Shown here: piece by piece, positions 1 to 6,802 of the stretch
Position numbering within the stretch: position 1 is the stretch's first letter
Layout of the letters: each line of letters begins with the position of its first letter
Assembly: GCA_938008425.1 (NCBI GenBank)
Contig: CALLKH010000514.1
Span: 1 to 10,173 of the forward strand
DNA: 10,173 nt
Direction of reading: 5' to 3'
Source: an uncultured Planctomycetaceae bacterium
GTDB lineage: Bacteria; Planctomycetota; Phycisphaerae; UBA1845; UTPLA1
Position numbers and translations under genes: made by a program
The notes under the pieces: model-generated
What the model was told of the DNA's origin: nothing
What the model saw: the letters and a program-made list of their open reading frames with translations, nothing else
The model's database searches: none

Positions 1-4
1 CCAT
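1..4 (-). CDS. Start of a leftward gene cut by the window edge
   Basis: Read on the minus strand, bases 4-2 are ATG. They are preceded by a strong Shine-Dalgarno sequence, GGAGGA (complement of 11-16), with a 6-base spacer. This looks like the true start of a gene whose body lies to the left of the window. Only the start codon is visible, so nothing can be said about the product. A weak -10-like TATGCT lies upstream (complement of 29-34), but no -35 is apparent. The gene is co-directional with the deiminase-like gene that ends at 180, about 175 bases upstream of it, so the two could share a transcript. Confidence 0.45.
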
Positions 5-179
5 CGAGAATCCTCCGATTTTTCTTCTAGCATAACGGGTCCGGCGGTTTGTGAGAAATCGCCCGGCGCCGCCATATGCGGACACAATGCAGGCGTTTGA
101 GGCGTCGCGGCTGACTGAGCGGGGCTTATCGAATTCTTCACGCGACCGAGTCGGCCGGCGGCCAAGTATGCGGCTCGCT

Positions 180-1556
180 TCAATCCCGCTCCACGACGTT
201 GGCCATGCAGCGAATTGCGCCGAGGAGCTGGCAGATCGAGGTGACGTCGATCGGCTTCACGACGAAGCCCAGATCCTGATAGACCTTCGCGGCCGCGGCG
301 TCGAGGACGGGAATCTGATAGACCGGCATGTACACCACCCGTTGGCCGTCGATCGTCTCCTGCAACACGTTGTTGTAGGTCACGGCGAAGTCGCCGTTTC
401 GCGAATCGGCATAGGGGATGCGGCTCACGCGGTAGCCGGCGGATTCAAGCAGCGTGCCGATCTGATCAAATCGGCCGGCCCGCCGGTCGGTGAAGTCGGG
501 GCCCTTCGGCTCGGGCATGTCGGGGGTGATGAGCAGTCGTTCGTTGAGGGCGGTCTTAGAGGCCTCGTCCGCATCGGCCATCGCATCAGCCGCCAGACGC
601 GGGCTGGCGACGAGTAGATGGCTCTCGCCGATGACGGTGATGAACAGGTCGATATGGTTGATCGGCGGCGCGCCGGAGTCGTCGCTGATCAGAAACACGC
701 GATGTCGAAACGTTCTCGCCAGGGCGGCGCGCGTCTCATCGGGGGAGGCGGTCGCGACGTTTTCGCGGATCGCGTTGCCGCCGATGAGCACATGCCGCGG
801 CGTCGCGAGCACGTTGCCGCCTTCGAGCACCAGCGGCGTGTCGGCCACGCGGCAGATCGGCGAAACGTGGTTCAGCAGGAGGGGGATTTCGCGTTCGCCG
901 GTTCGGCGGGCGGCGTCGATGCTTGGAAGAATGGCGGGCACGAGCCAGACCGGCAGGGGATCATCGGGCGTCATGGCCGATCGCGAACTGATGTACCGGT
1001 CGCGCGCCCAGATGGCCGTCGGGCGTTCGACCAGGCGAAGGTCGATGCGATCGGCAAGGAGACTGGCATCTGCCTGGGCGCCAGTGTTGACGTCGCCTTC
1101 AGAGTTGTTGCTGGTATCGGTGGAACCATCCCTTCGCAGCCGATCCGTGAGTTCCTTCATCGCGCCGGCTGAGTCGCAGACGAGCGTGAAGAGCGTGTCG
1201 GGCGTCGTTGCGCGGACCAGATCGCGAAGCGGCGTCCAGACGCGATCGAGCAGTCGACCGGGTACGTGAACGAGGATTCGTCGGATGCGGCCGTCGTACT
1301 CGGACAGTGGAATGAGTGCGCGGGCCGGCGCGGTCGCGGTCTTAAGGGATTCGTCGTCGACTGGTTTCGAAGCGCCGGCGGCCGGATCTAGCGGCACAGT
1401 TGTGGTGGTGGAAGTTGGCCCGCCCGGCCCCGAGTCGCCGGATCGGGGGTCGCATGCCGGCAGCATGGCACAGGAGATCGCGATTGCGAGAAACAGCGGG
1501 TCGGCGCCGCCGCGCCTCGGCGCCGAATTCGATTGGAGTGAATTACGCGTCGCCAT
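180..1556 (-). CDS. Exported, probably lipid-anchored agmatine deiminase / peptidylarginine deiminase-family protein
   Basis: This 458-residue protein belongs to the guanidine-modifying enzyme (pentein) superfamily, whose members hydrolyse or transfer guanidino groups through a covalent Cys intermediate. The full catalytic set can be aligned by motif: W183-A-R-D186 (the WxRD loop), E245-G-G-N248, H301-x-D303 within INHIDLFITVIG, and C450 in GAIRCMANV close to the C-terminus, where family members carry the nucleophile. The N-terminus has basic residues, a hydrophobic segment at about 20-34 and a lipobox LPAC (32-35). A Ser/Thr/Pro/Gly-rich linker (about 36-78) follows, so the enzyme domain is probably tethered outside the cytoplasmic membrane. 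Residues 141-165 form a hydrophilic low-complexity insert. The ATG at 1556 is chosen because it includes the signal sequence and has a GGGGG stretch 7 bases upstream. The substrate is unknown. Agmatine deiminases are normally cytoplasmic, so export argues against simple agmatine catabolism and leaves peptidylarginine or another guanidino compound possible. Family assignment is firm; specificity is not. Confidence 0.85.
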   Translation of the reverse strand: MATRNSLQSNSAPRRGGADPLFLAIAISCAMLPACDPRSGDSGPGGPTSTTTTVPLDPAAGASKPVDDESLKTATAPARALIPLSEYDGRIRRILVHVPGRLLDRVWTPLRDLVRATTPDTLFTLVCDSAGAMKELTDRLRRDGSTDTSNNSEGDVNTGAQADASLLADRIDLRLVERPTAIWARDRYISSRSAMTPDDPLPVWLVPAILPSIDAARRTGEREIPLLLNHVSPICRVADTPLVLEGGNVLATPRHVLIGGNAIRENVATASPDETRAALARTFRHRVFLISDDSGAPPINHIDLFITVIGESHLLVASPRLAADAMADADEASKTALNERLLITPDMPEPKGPDFTDRRAGRFDQIGTLLESAGYRVSRIPYADSRNGDFAVTYNNVLQETIDGQRVVYMPVYQIPVLDAAAAKVYQDLGFVVKPIDVTSICQLLGAIRCMANVVERD

Positions 1557-1632
1557 GGATCGACCCCCACGGCGAGCATCGGCGCGATGTTACGTTTCGA
1601 TTCCCAGCCGCGGCAGCGGTGAAAGAGTGAAG

Positions 1633-1652
1633 CCCACGGCGCGAGCCGTGGG
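1633..1652 (+). repeat. Hairpin CCCACGGC-GCGA-GCCGTGGG (left copy)
   Basis: A perfect 8-base-pair stem (1633-1640 with 1645-1652) is closed by the tetraloop GCGA, which fits the GNRA consensus. It is followed by TAAACG rather than a T-run, so it is not a standard intrinsic terminator. It pairs structurally with the inverted copy at 1756-1775. Confidence 0.85.
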
Positions 1653-1673
1653 TAAACGATTGCAAGAAGCACG

Positions 1674-1734
1674 AGCCCCGGCAGGGGCGAAAGAGGGGTC
1701 GAACGACTGTCACTCTTTCGCCCCTGCCGGGGCT
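1674..1734. repeat. Core 22-base perfect inverted repeat
   Basis: Bases 1674-1695 are the exact reverse complement of 1713-1734, separated by 17 bases that themselves contain GTCG-AA-CGAC (1698-1707). Each 22-base module also folds on its own through GCCCC-GGCA-GGGGC (1675-1688 on the plus strand). The sequence could therefore form either one long hairpin or two small ones. Two further, inverted or diverged, copies of the same module lie at 1606-1627 and 1781-1802. Confidence 0.85.
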
Positions 1735-1755
1735 AGGGCACTCTATCGCGGGGTT

Positions 1756-1775
1756 CCCACGGCTTGCGCCGTGGG
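1756..1775 (-). repeat. Hairpin CCCACGGC-GCAA-GCCGTGGG (right, inverted copy)
   Basis: Read on the minus strand this is the same 8-base-pair stem as the left copy, closed by GCAA, again a GNRA-type loop. The only difference between the two copies is the R position of the loop (G or A). It stands 5 bases from the module at 1781-1802, exactly as the left copy stands 5 bases from 1606-1627. Confidence 0.85.
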
Positions 1776-1802
1776 CTACATTCTTTCGCCCCTGCCGGGG
1801 CT

Positions 1803-2075
1803 TGGGTCTCATGTTCTTTTTCCCATGACAGGGCCGGCGTTCCATGTTCGTTCATCTCTGCCGGAACTGACGTTCGATATTCATGCTTCACTGCTTGAAT
1901 TGACGACCATTCAGTTCCGTCCGGGGCACCTGATCCTTCATGATCCCACTCGCCTCATTGACCGGGCCGCAAATCGATTTGCTGCGTTCAAGTCATACTC
2001 GTCCGCGCGACTTCGTACTTTGAGATACGGCACGTGAGCAAATCGCTTCTTTCGCTCTCCGGCCCATCGGCGATT
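1803..2075. other. Remainder of the purL-deiminase intergenic gap; no gene seen
   Basis: I find no supported gene here. The longest plus-strand frame with a start (1825-2037, 70 codons) lacks a ribosome binding site and recognisable protein features. A 14-base perfect palindrome, GCAAATCGATTTGC, sits at 1969-1982. Downstream of the purL stop there is only a weak AATCGC/GCGATT pairing (bases 2040-2075, minus strand) and no T-run, so a convincing purL terminator is absent. Read-through towards the deiminase gene is possible. Confidence 0.5.
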
Positions 2076-5000
2076 CTACCAGTCCAGCGGAGCGCGCCAC
2101 AGCGCTCGCAGGCCGTGCACAACCGCCGGTCCGGTCGCCGCGAATTCCCAATCAACTCGCTCAATTGAATCAGGCGAAGAATCGAATCCATCACCGACGT
2201 CAACGAACGCGAGCCAGTCATCGCCTCGGACCTTGCCGCCTGAAGTCGAGCCGCCGGGCCGAACGATTGCCACCGGAACCACCGTCATCCCCGGAATCCT
2301 TCGAATCGCATCGAGGCAACTCGGCTCGCGCGGCTGAACAATGTAGGCTGAGGGCGGCGTTGCAAATGGATCGGCCGTCGGTCCCTGCGGCGGCCTGAGG
2401 TACACGCACTGCCCCAGCGCCGCGATGGTCATCTCCGCGACGGCCGTCGCGATGCCGCCGTCGCTGACATCATGCGCGGCAAGGATCTCGCCGCGCCGGA
2501 TCAGCCCGGCCACCCCTGCATGGAGCGACGCCAGCGCTTCCATTGAGGCATCCGGCCAGCGCATCGACGTCGTTCCGACGTAGTAGAGCGTCGCATGGCC
2601 GTTCGACTTGAACCTCGGAACGGACTGAATGCAGCAGTTCACATCTTCGATGATCGACACCGCCGAGATGAGCAGCGTGGTGGGAATCGAAAGCTTGTTG
2701 GCCCGTCGTTGCATGTCGGCCCCGACGATCCGGGCGACATCAGGATGCCGTTCGCGCAGCACCCCGAGCAGCGCCGCCGCGTCGTGCTCGTCGAGGGCGA
2801 ATACGTTATTCAGCGAGTCCTTGCCGCTGATGAACGGCACGCCGTAAGCCTTGGCGACGTCATAGCAGGCCTGGCAGGCTCGAACGAGGGCGCCCAGAGC
2901 GACAACATCCTCCGAACTCGGCCAGCAGAAGTTGTCCAGCACCGCCGCCTCGGTCGGGTCGCCGCCGACGCAGACGATGTTTCGAATCGCTTCATCGATC
3001 GCCGCGACGGCCATCCAGTACGGGTCCACATCGGCCAGCGCCGGCGCGAGTCCGCAGCCGACGGCGACGCCGCGATCACTTCCCAGCCGCGGCCGAATGA
3101 CGGCGGCATCGGTCGGCCCTTCACCGGGGCCGGTCCACGGCTTGACGACGGAACCCGACTGAACCTCGTGGTCGTACTGGCGGAAGATCCAGTGCTTCGA
3201 CGCGGTGATTTCGTTTGAAAGATTCGCGGTCAACTGCGCGACGGCCTGCTCCGGGCTGAATGCCGGGGGCGCGACCCCCGTGGCGTCGGACGCGGCCGGC
3301 GCACGCCATTCGGCCACGCGCTGCGTCTTCGGCACGCCGTCGTGAAGGAACTTCATGTCAAGGTTGCCGACCTCGATTCCGTTGTACCGAAGGACGAGCC
3401 GCCGGGAGTCGGTGAACTGACCGATGACGGTCGCCTCGACGCTCTCGCGCCGCGCCAGTGCCATGAAGGTGTCGAGATTCTCCTCAGGCACCGACAGGAC
3501 CATTCGCTCCTGAGCCTCGGAAATCCAGATCTCGTCGTAGCGCAGCCCCGCATACTTGAGCGGAACGCGATCGAGATGGACCTCGGCGCCGGTCTCGGCC
3601 GCCATTTCTCCAACGGCCGACGAAAGCCCGCCCGCGCCGCAATCGGTGATCGCGGAGAAGAGGCAGCGATCGACGCCCTGGTTGTTCGCGTCATCGCGAT
3701 GGTGCGCCGCGGCCAGCACGAGGTCGAGCACTTTCTTTTCTTCGATCGCGTTGCCGATTTGCACGGCGTGGGCGAATTCGTCCTCGTGGGTGGCGGTGAG
3801 TTCGGCGCTGCTGAACGTCGCGCCGTGAATGCCATCGCGCCCGGTGCGCCCACCGATGACGACGATCGCATCGCCGGGCCGGGCCGCCTTCTCGATGCGA
3901 TCCCGTCGAATCAGTCCGACGCAGCCGCAATAAACAAGCGGATTGCCGAGGTAGCGCGGATCGAAGTGAACCGCGCCATTAACCGTCGGGATGCCCATTC
4001 TGTTGCCGTAATCCCGAACGCCGGCTACGACGCCGCGAAGAACCGTCTTCGGATGAATCACGCCCTTCGGCACGCTCTCAACCGGCCAGTCCGGTGGCGC
4101 GACGCAGAATACGTCGGTATTCGCGACCGGCTTCGCGCCGAGTCCGCAGCCGAGGATGTCGCGGATGACGCCTCCGACGCCGGTCGATGCGCCGCCGTAC
4201 GGCTCGATGGCCGACGGGTGGTTGTGCGTTTCGACTTTGAAGGCGATGCCGTAGTCGTCGTCGAAGGCGATCACGCCGGCGTTGTCGACGAAAACCGACA
4301 GGCACGTCGGACCGCGACCTTCGGCCATCAATTCCTTGGTCGAGCGGGCGATGGTGTCGCGGAGCAGGTTTTCGAATTGAACCTCGACCTCGATCGCGCC
4401 GGCGGTGGCCGTTCCGAGATGGCCGGGGAAGGGCGCGCCGCGATAGACGTAGGCAGACTTCAGCGTCTTGTGGACGCAGTGCTCGGACCAGGTCTGGGCG
4501 AGGCTTTCGAGTTCAAGGTCGGTGGGATCGCGGCCGGCGGCACGGTAGTGCGACTGAATCGCCAGCATCTCGTCAATGGAAAGGAAGAGGTGCCCCTCGC
4601 GGCTCAGGCGTTCGAGCGCCGGTCGATCGAGCTCGCGGATGGCCACATGGCGAAGCTTGAATTCCTGGTTCGGGGGCTTCGCGGGCGGCTTGATGGGAGC
4701 CGTGCCGATGTGGATGTCCTCGATACAACTGTTGCCAACGAGTCGGGTGATGCGGGGAAGTTCGAGGTCCGACGGAATCGGCCGGAATTCGTAACGCCGG
4801 GCCGTGCGGACGCTTGATGCCTTCACGCCCATGTCAGCGAGCGCCAACTGGGTGGATTGGGCGACGTTGTCCATCACGCCGGGTTTGAAGTGGACCTCGA
4901 CCGCCAGCGCGTCGGCGGGGTCGGTGGTCGCGTCGGTTGATCGGGTGATTGAGCAGGTCTCTGTGACAGGGTCGAGCAGCAGCTCGTCGGCGATCCGGCG

Positions 5001-5162
5001 GCCCGTGGCCTCGTCGGCCTCCGCGTCGATCAGGTAGATTCGGCTGGACCGGACGTCCTCGACCGACCGGACGCCGAAATCACGCAAAACCTGGCCAAAC
5101 TGCCGTCCGATGGTGTCCGACTGGCCGGCCTTGGGGAGGACTTGGAATCGCCAGATGGGCAT
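2076..5162 (-). CDS. purL: Phosphoribosylformylglycinamidine (FGAM) synthase, fused PurS-PurL form
   Basis: This 1028-residue enzyme of de novo purine synthesis converts FGAR, ATP and ammonia from glutamine to FGAM. The N-terminus (about 4-72 and 87-155) looks like two PurS-type repeats. A PurL core follows: the linker and TWSEHC motif (224-229, with H228), VETHNHPSAIEP (310-321) with GGASTGVGGVIRD (323-335) for nucleotide and metal binding, DCGAGGLSSAVGEM (507-520), the second-half motifs RQYDHEV (661-667), SDRGVAVGCG (695-704) and SGKDSLNN (779-786), and HDVSDGGIATAVAEM (897-911). Small PurL proteins are about 740 residues and need separate PurS and PurQ. Large PurL is about 1300 residues and carries its own glutaminase. 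This one ends without a class I glutaminase domain, so a separate PurQ is expected elsewhere. The start is supported by AGGGTG 5 bases upstream. The gene diverges from accA. Confidence 0.97.
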   Translation of the reverse strand: MPIWRFQVLPKAGQSDTIGRQFGQVLRDFGVRSVEDVRSSRIYLIDAEADEATGRRIADELLLDPVTETCSITRSTDATTDPADALAVEVHFKPGVMDNVAQSTQLALADMGVKASSVRTARRYEFRPIPSDLELPRITRLVGNSCIEDIHIGTAPIKPPAKPPNQEFKLRHVAIRELDRPALERLSREGHLFLSIDEMLAIQSHYRAAGRDPTDLELESLAQTWSEHCVHKTLKSAYVYRGAPFPGHLGTATAGAIEVEVQFENLLRDTIARSTKELMAEGRGPTCLSVFVDNAGVIAFDDDYGIAFKVETHNHPSAIEPYGGASTGVGGVIRDILGCGLGAKPVANTDVFCVAPPDWPVESVPKGVIHPKTVLRGVVAGVRDYGNRMGIPTVNGAVHFDPRYLGNPLVYCGCVGLIRRDRIEKAARPGDAIVVIGGRTGRDGIHGATFSSAELTATHEDEFAHAVQIGNAIEEKKVLDLVLAAAHHRDDANNQGVDRCLFSAITDCGAGGLSSAVGEMAAETGAEVHLDRVPLKYAGLRYDEIWISEAQERMVLSVPEENLDTFMALARRESVEATVIGQFTDSRRLVLRYNGIEVGNLDMKFLHDGVPKTQRVAEWRAPAASDATGVAPPAFSPEQAVAQLTANLSNEITASKHWIFRQYDHEVQSGSVVKPWTGPGEGPTDAAVIRPRLGSDRGVAVGCGLAPALADVDPYWMAVAAIDEAIRNIVCVGGDPTEAAVLDNFCWPSSEDVVALGALVRACQACYDVAKAYGVPFISGKDSLNNVFALDEHDAAALLGVLRERHPDVARIVGADMQRRANKLSIPTTLLISAVSIIEDVNCCIQSVPRFKSNGHATLYYVGTTSMRWPDASMEALASLHAGVAGLIRRGEILAAHDVSDGGIATAVAEMTIAALGQCVYLRPPQGPTADPFATPPSAYIVQPREPSCLDAIRRIPGMTVVPVAIVRPGGSTSGGKVRGDDWLAFVDVGDGFDSSPDSIERVDWEFAATGPAVVHGLRALWRAPLDW

Positions 5163-5237
5163 CGTTGCACCCTATAATTGTTGGCGGCCGAAGATTAATA
5201 TAAACTCATGTAATATAAATGGTTACATACTCATTGG
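5163..5237. promoter_or_regulatory. AT-rich divergent control region between purL and accA
   Basis: This short region is sharply AT-rich at 5191-5230 within GC-rich surroundings, as expected for promoters of the two divergent genes. The purL ribosome binding site AGGGTG (complement of 5168-5173) lies at its left end. TAATATAAA occurs twice, 15 bases apart (5196-5204 and 5211-5219). ATGTAA (5208-5213) and TTACAT (5223-5228) form a 6-base inverted repeat spaced by 9, and ACTCAT occurs at 5204-5209 and 5229-5234. TATATT on the minus strand could serve as a purL -10, but no good -35 is visible for either direction. The repeats may be an operator; no regulator is identified. Confidence 0.5.
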
Positions 5238-5565
5238 GTGGTCATGGTACAGCGGATATTAGGGGTATTGGCTGGGGCCGTCAATTTTCTCTTGTCGATG
5301 ATATGGGGGAGGGCTACGCTACTGGGTTATGGCTGGCGTAGGTTTCGATCTCGTACATTTGGACGAGGACCCGGCATGAATCACGCACCACCGGCCAGGC
5401 CTATCTCATGGGCGGCGTGGTGCGATGCGGGGCGAGATCGCTGGTGGAAGAACGAACGGAGACACGTCTCCAGGCCATTCGCACTGAAGCTTGTCAACTT
5501 CAGGCACGAATCCAATCATTCGATTGCGATATCGATTGAGCGGATGGTTTCGAGGGTTTGAATCA
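5238..5565 (+). other. Long accA leader; no convincing gene
   Basis: This 328-base stretch precedes accA. An open frame runs from GTG 5238 or ATG 5244 to a stop at 5559-5561, four bases before the accA start. It would encode about 105 residues with a hydrophobic N-terminus (VQRILGVLAGAVNFLLSMIW) and a Trp/Arg-rich remainder. Third codon positions are not GC-biased like those of the neighbours and no homology is recognisable, so I treat it as an untranslated leader, or at most a weak leader-peptide candidate. A small inverted repeat, GGAGACACGTCTCC, lies at 5458-5471. A weak promoter-like pair, TTGTCG (5292-5297) and TACGCT (5315-5320), has 17-base spacing. Confidence 0.4.
5552..5556 (+). promoter_or_regulatory. 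accA ribosome binding site (decides the start)
   Basis: GAGGG lies 9 bases before ATG 5566. It supports that start over the in-frame TTG at 5491, which has no comparable site and would add 25 residues unlike any AccA N-terminus I know. Confidence 0.7.
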
Positions 5566-6681
5566 ATGGCAGATAACAACAACGGGACCCGCTCTTTCGA
5601 GTTGGGAACCTACCTGGAATTCGAGCGTCCGCTCGCCAAGATGGAAAAGCAGCTTGAAGAGCTGGAGGCCGCCCAGGCCGTGTCGGGCCGGGATCACACC
5701 GAGATGATCAAAACGGTCCGGACCGAACTGCTCGCGGCGCGAAAAAAGCTCTATTCCAATCTCGATGCATGGGAAACGGTCCAGATGGCCCGCCATCCGA
5801 AGCGGCCGCTCGCCCCGGACTATTTCAATATGATGGTTCGCGATTTCTGCGAACTGCACGGCGATCGCAATTTCCGGGATGACCGGGCGATCATGACCGG
5901 CCTCGGTCGAATCGGCTCCTTCAAGTGCCTCTTCGTCGGCCACAACAAGGGCAAGGACACCAAGGAGCGAATTGAGAACTGCTTCGGCATGGCACATCCC
6001 GAGGGCTACCGCAAGGCGCTCATCAAGATGAAGCTGGCCGAGAAGTTCGGCCTGCCTGTCGTCTGTCTGATTGACACGGCCGGCGCCTATCCCGGCATCG
6101 GCGCCGAGGAGCGCGGCATTTCGACGGCGATCGCGGTCAATTTGATGGAGATGTCACGGCTGCGCACGCCGATCGTGTGCGCGGTCATCGGTGAGGGCGG
6201 CTCCGGCGGCGCGCTGGGCATCGGCGTCGGCGACAAGCTCGCGGTGCTGGAACATGCCTACTACTCGGTGATTTCGCCGGAAGGCTGTGCGGCCATCCTC
6301 TGGAAATCCGCCGAGCACGCCAAGACCGCGGCGAACGCACTGAAGTTCACCTCGCGGGATCTCAAGCGAATGAATTTGATCGACGATGTGATCAAGGAGC
6401 CGCTCGGCGGCGCCCATCGCGATCCGGCCGCCATGGCCGCCAGTCTTGAGTCGTACATCGTCGAGTCGCTCAAGGAGTTGAAGCGGTCGAAGATCGATAC
6501 GGTCTTGAAGAAGCGATACAAGCGGCTGCGTGATCTGGGCAGCTTCTTTACAAATCTCTCTGCACCCAAGGCGGCCAAGCCCCCAAAATCAAAACCCCGG
6601 AGTAAGGGTGTTACGGCCCAGGCCTCGGCGCCCATCGTCCGAGCGACCGCAACCTCCGTTACTGCCGCGTCCGGGGCTTGA
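5566..6681 (+). CDS. accA: Acetyl-CoA carboxylase carboxyltransferase subunit alpha
   Basis: AccA pairs with AccD to transfer the carboxyl group from carboxybiotin on AccB to acetyl-CoA, giving malonyl-CoA for fatty-acid synthesis in the cytoplasm. The 371-residue product has the family signature in order: N-terminal LEFERPLAKMEKQLEEL coiled segment (17-33), HGDRNFRDDRAIMTGLGRIG (98-117), PEGYRKALIKMKLAEKFGLP (145-164), DTAGAYPGIGAEERG (170-184) with the oxyanion-forming glycines, GEGGSGGALGIGVGDK (209-224), YSVISPEGCAAILWKSAE (233-250) and EPLGGAHRDP (278-287). E. coli AccA is 319 residues; the difference is mostly a C-terminal Ala/Lys/Pro/Ser-rich tail after about residue 330 that looks disordered. 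accD is not adjacent. The gene ends 27 bases before a strong terminator and diverges from purL, so it is probably transcribed alone. Confidence 0.98.
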   Translation: MADNNNGTRSFELGTYLEFERPLAKMEKQLEELEAAQAVSGRDHTEMIKTVRTELLAARKKLYSNLDAWETVQMARHPKRPLAPDYFNMMVRDFCELHGDRNFRDDRAIMTGLGRIGSFKCLFVGHNKGKDTKERIENCFGMAHPEGYRKALIKMKLAEKFGLPVVCLIDTAGAYPGIGAEERGISTAIAVNLMEMSRLRTPIVCAVIGEGGSGGALGIGVGDKLAVLEHAYYSVISPEGCAAILWKSAEHAKTAANALKFTSRDLKRMNLIDDVIKEPLGGAHRDPAAMAASLESYIVESLKELKRSKIDTVLKKRYKRLRDLGSFFTNLSAPKAAKPPKSKPRSKGVTAQASAPIVRATATSVTAASGA

Positions 6682-6708
6682 GTCACGCTGGGGTCTATCA
6701 GTCATGAC

Positions 6709-6745
6709 ACGCCACGCGGCCGGTTAGGTCGCGTGGCGTTTTCTT
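6709..6745 (+). terminator. Intrinsic terminator of accA
   Basis: Bases 6709-6721 (ACGCCACGCGGCC) pair with 6727-6739 (GGTCGCGTGGCGT) in a 13-base-pair stem with one G-T wobble and a 5-base loop, GGTTA. A T-rich run (6739-6745, TTTTCTT after the stem's final G) follows. It lies 27 bases after the accA stop and separates accA from larE. Confidence 0.9.
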
Positions 6746-6771
6746 GCGCCGCCGGCGGGCGGGAAACAAGC

Positions 6772-6777
6772 TAGAAT
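6772..6777 (+). promoter_or_regulatory. Candidate -10 element for larE
   Basis: TAGAAT lies 40 bases before the larE start and just after the accA terminator, where a larE promoter must sit if the terminator works. No -35 with 16-18 base spacing is recognisable; the nearest TTG (6744) is 22 bases away. The same GCTAGAA string occurs on the minus strand upstream of the cut gene at the left edge (25-31). Confidence 0.4.
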
Positions 6778-6802
6778 CCGTTCAGTAATCATCACTCGTG
6801 AC

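Larger units (their letters stand above)
1606..1802. repeat. 197-base symmetric palindromic element (REP/BIME-like)
   Basis: Two arms of exactly 90 bases (1606-1695 and 1713-1802) are inverted around a 17-base centre. Each arm carries, from outside in, a 22-base hairpin module, a 5-base spacer, a 20-base CCCACGGC-loop-GCCGTGGG hairpin, a 21-base linker and a second 22-base hairpin module. By hand alignment without gaps, the inner modules match 22/22, the CCCACGGC hairpins 19/20, the outer modules 18/22, the 5-base spacers 4/5 and the 21-base linkers only about 6/21. The element lies in the purL-deiminase gap, 50 bases upstream of the deiminase start, and has no coding content. It resembles clustered REP/BIME elements, but I saw no flanking target duplication and no transposase. 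It could act in RNA folding, transcript stability or termination, or simply be a passive repeat. Confidence 0.85.

Noticed and set aside
490..1269. Plus-strand open frame opposite the deiminase gene
   Set aside because: Its composition is typical of an antisense shadow (Arg/Ser-rich) and it has no supporting start signal.
1606..1802. CRISPR array or transposon ends
   Set aside because: The repeats are inverted, self-complementary and separated by only 5-21 bases, with no uniform spacers, no cas genes, no transposase and no target-site duplication.
1285..2037. Plus-strand open frame of 250 codons through the palindromic element, including a 70-codon part from ATG 1825
   Set aside because: It starts antisense to the deiminase gene and runs through hairpin repeats; the 70-codon part has no ribosome binding site and no recognisable homology. 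A vague 30-base internal similarity at 1849-1910 is too weak to report as a repeat.
3342..4817. Open frame of 491 codons on the plus strand, opposite purL
   Set aside because: It lies wholly antisense to a clearly conserved purL region, is rich in Arg, Asp, Gly and Val as expected from the complement of GC-biased codons, and shows no domain or ribosome binding site.
5173..5178. TATAAT as the accA promoter -10 on the plus strand
   Set aside because: It overlaps the purL ribosome binding site region and has no -35 at 16-18 base spacing; it would also give a leader of nearly 390 bases. It may be coincidental.
5491..5565. Upstream TTG start for accA adding 25 residues
   Set aside because: The extension is Arg-rich and unlike AccA N-termini, and the ATG at 5566 has GAGGG at good spacing.
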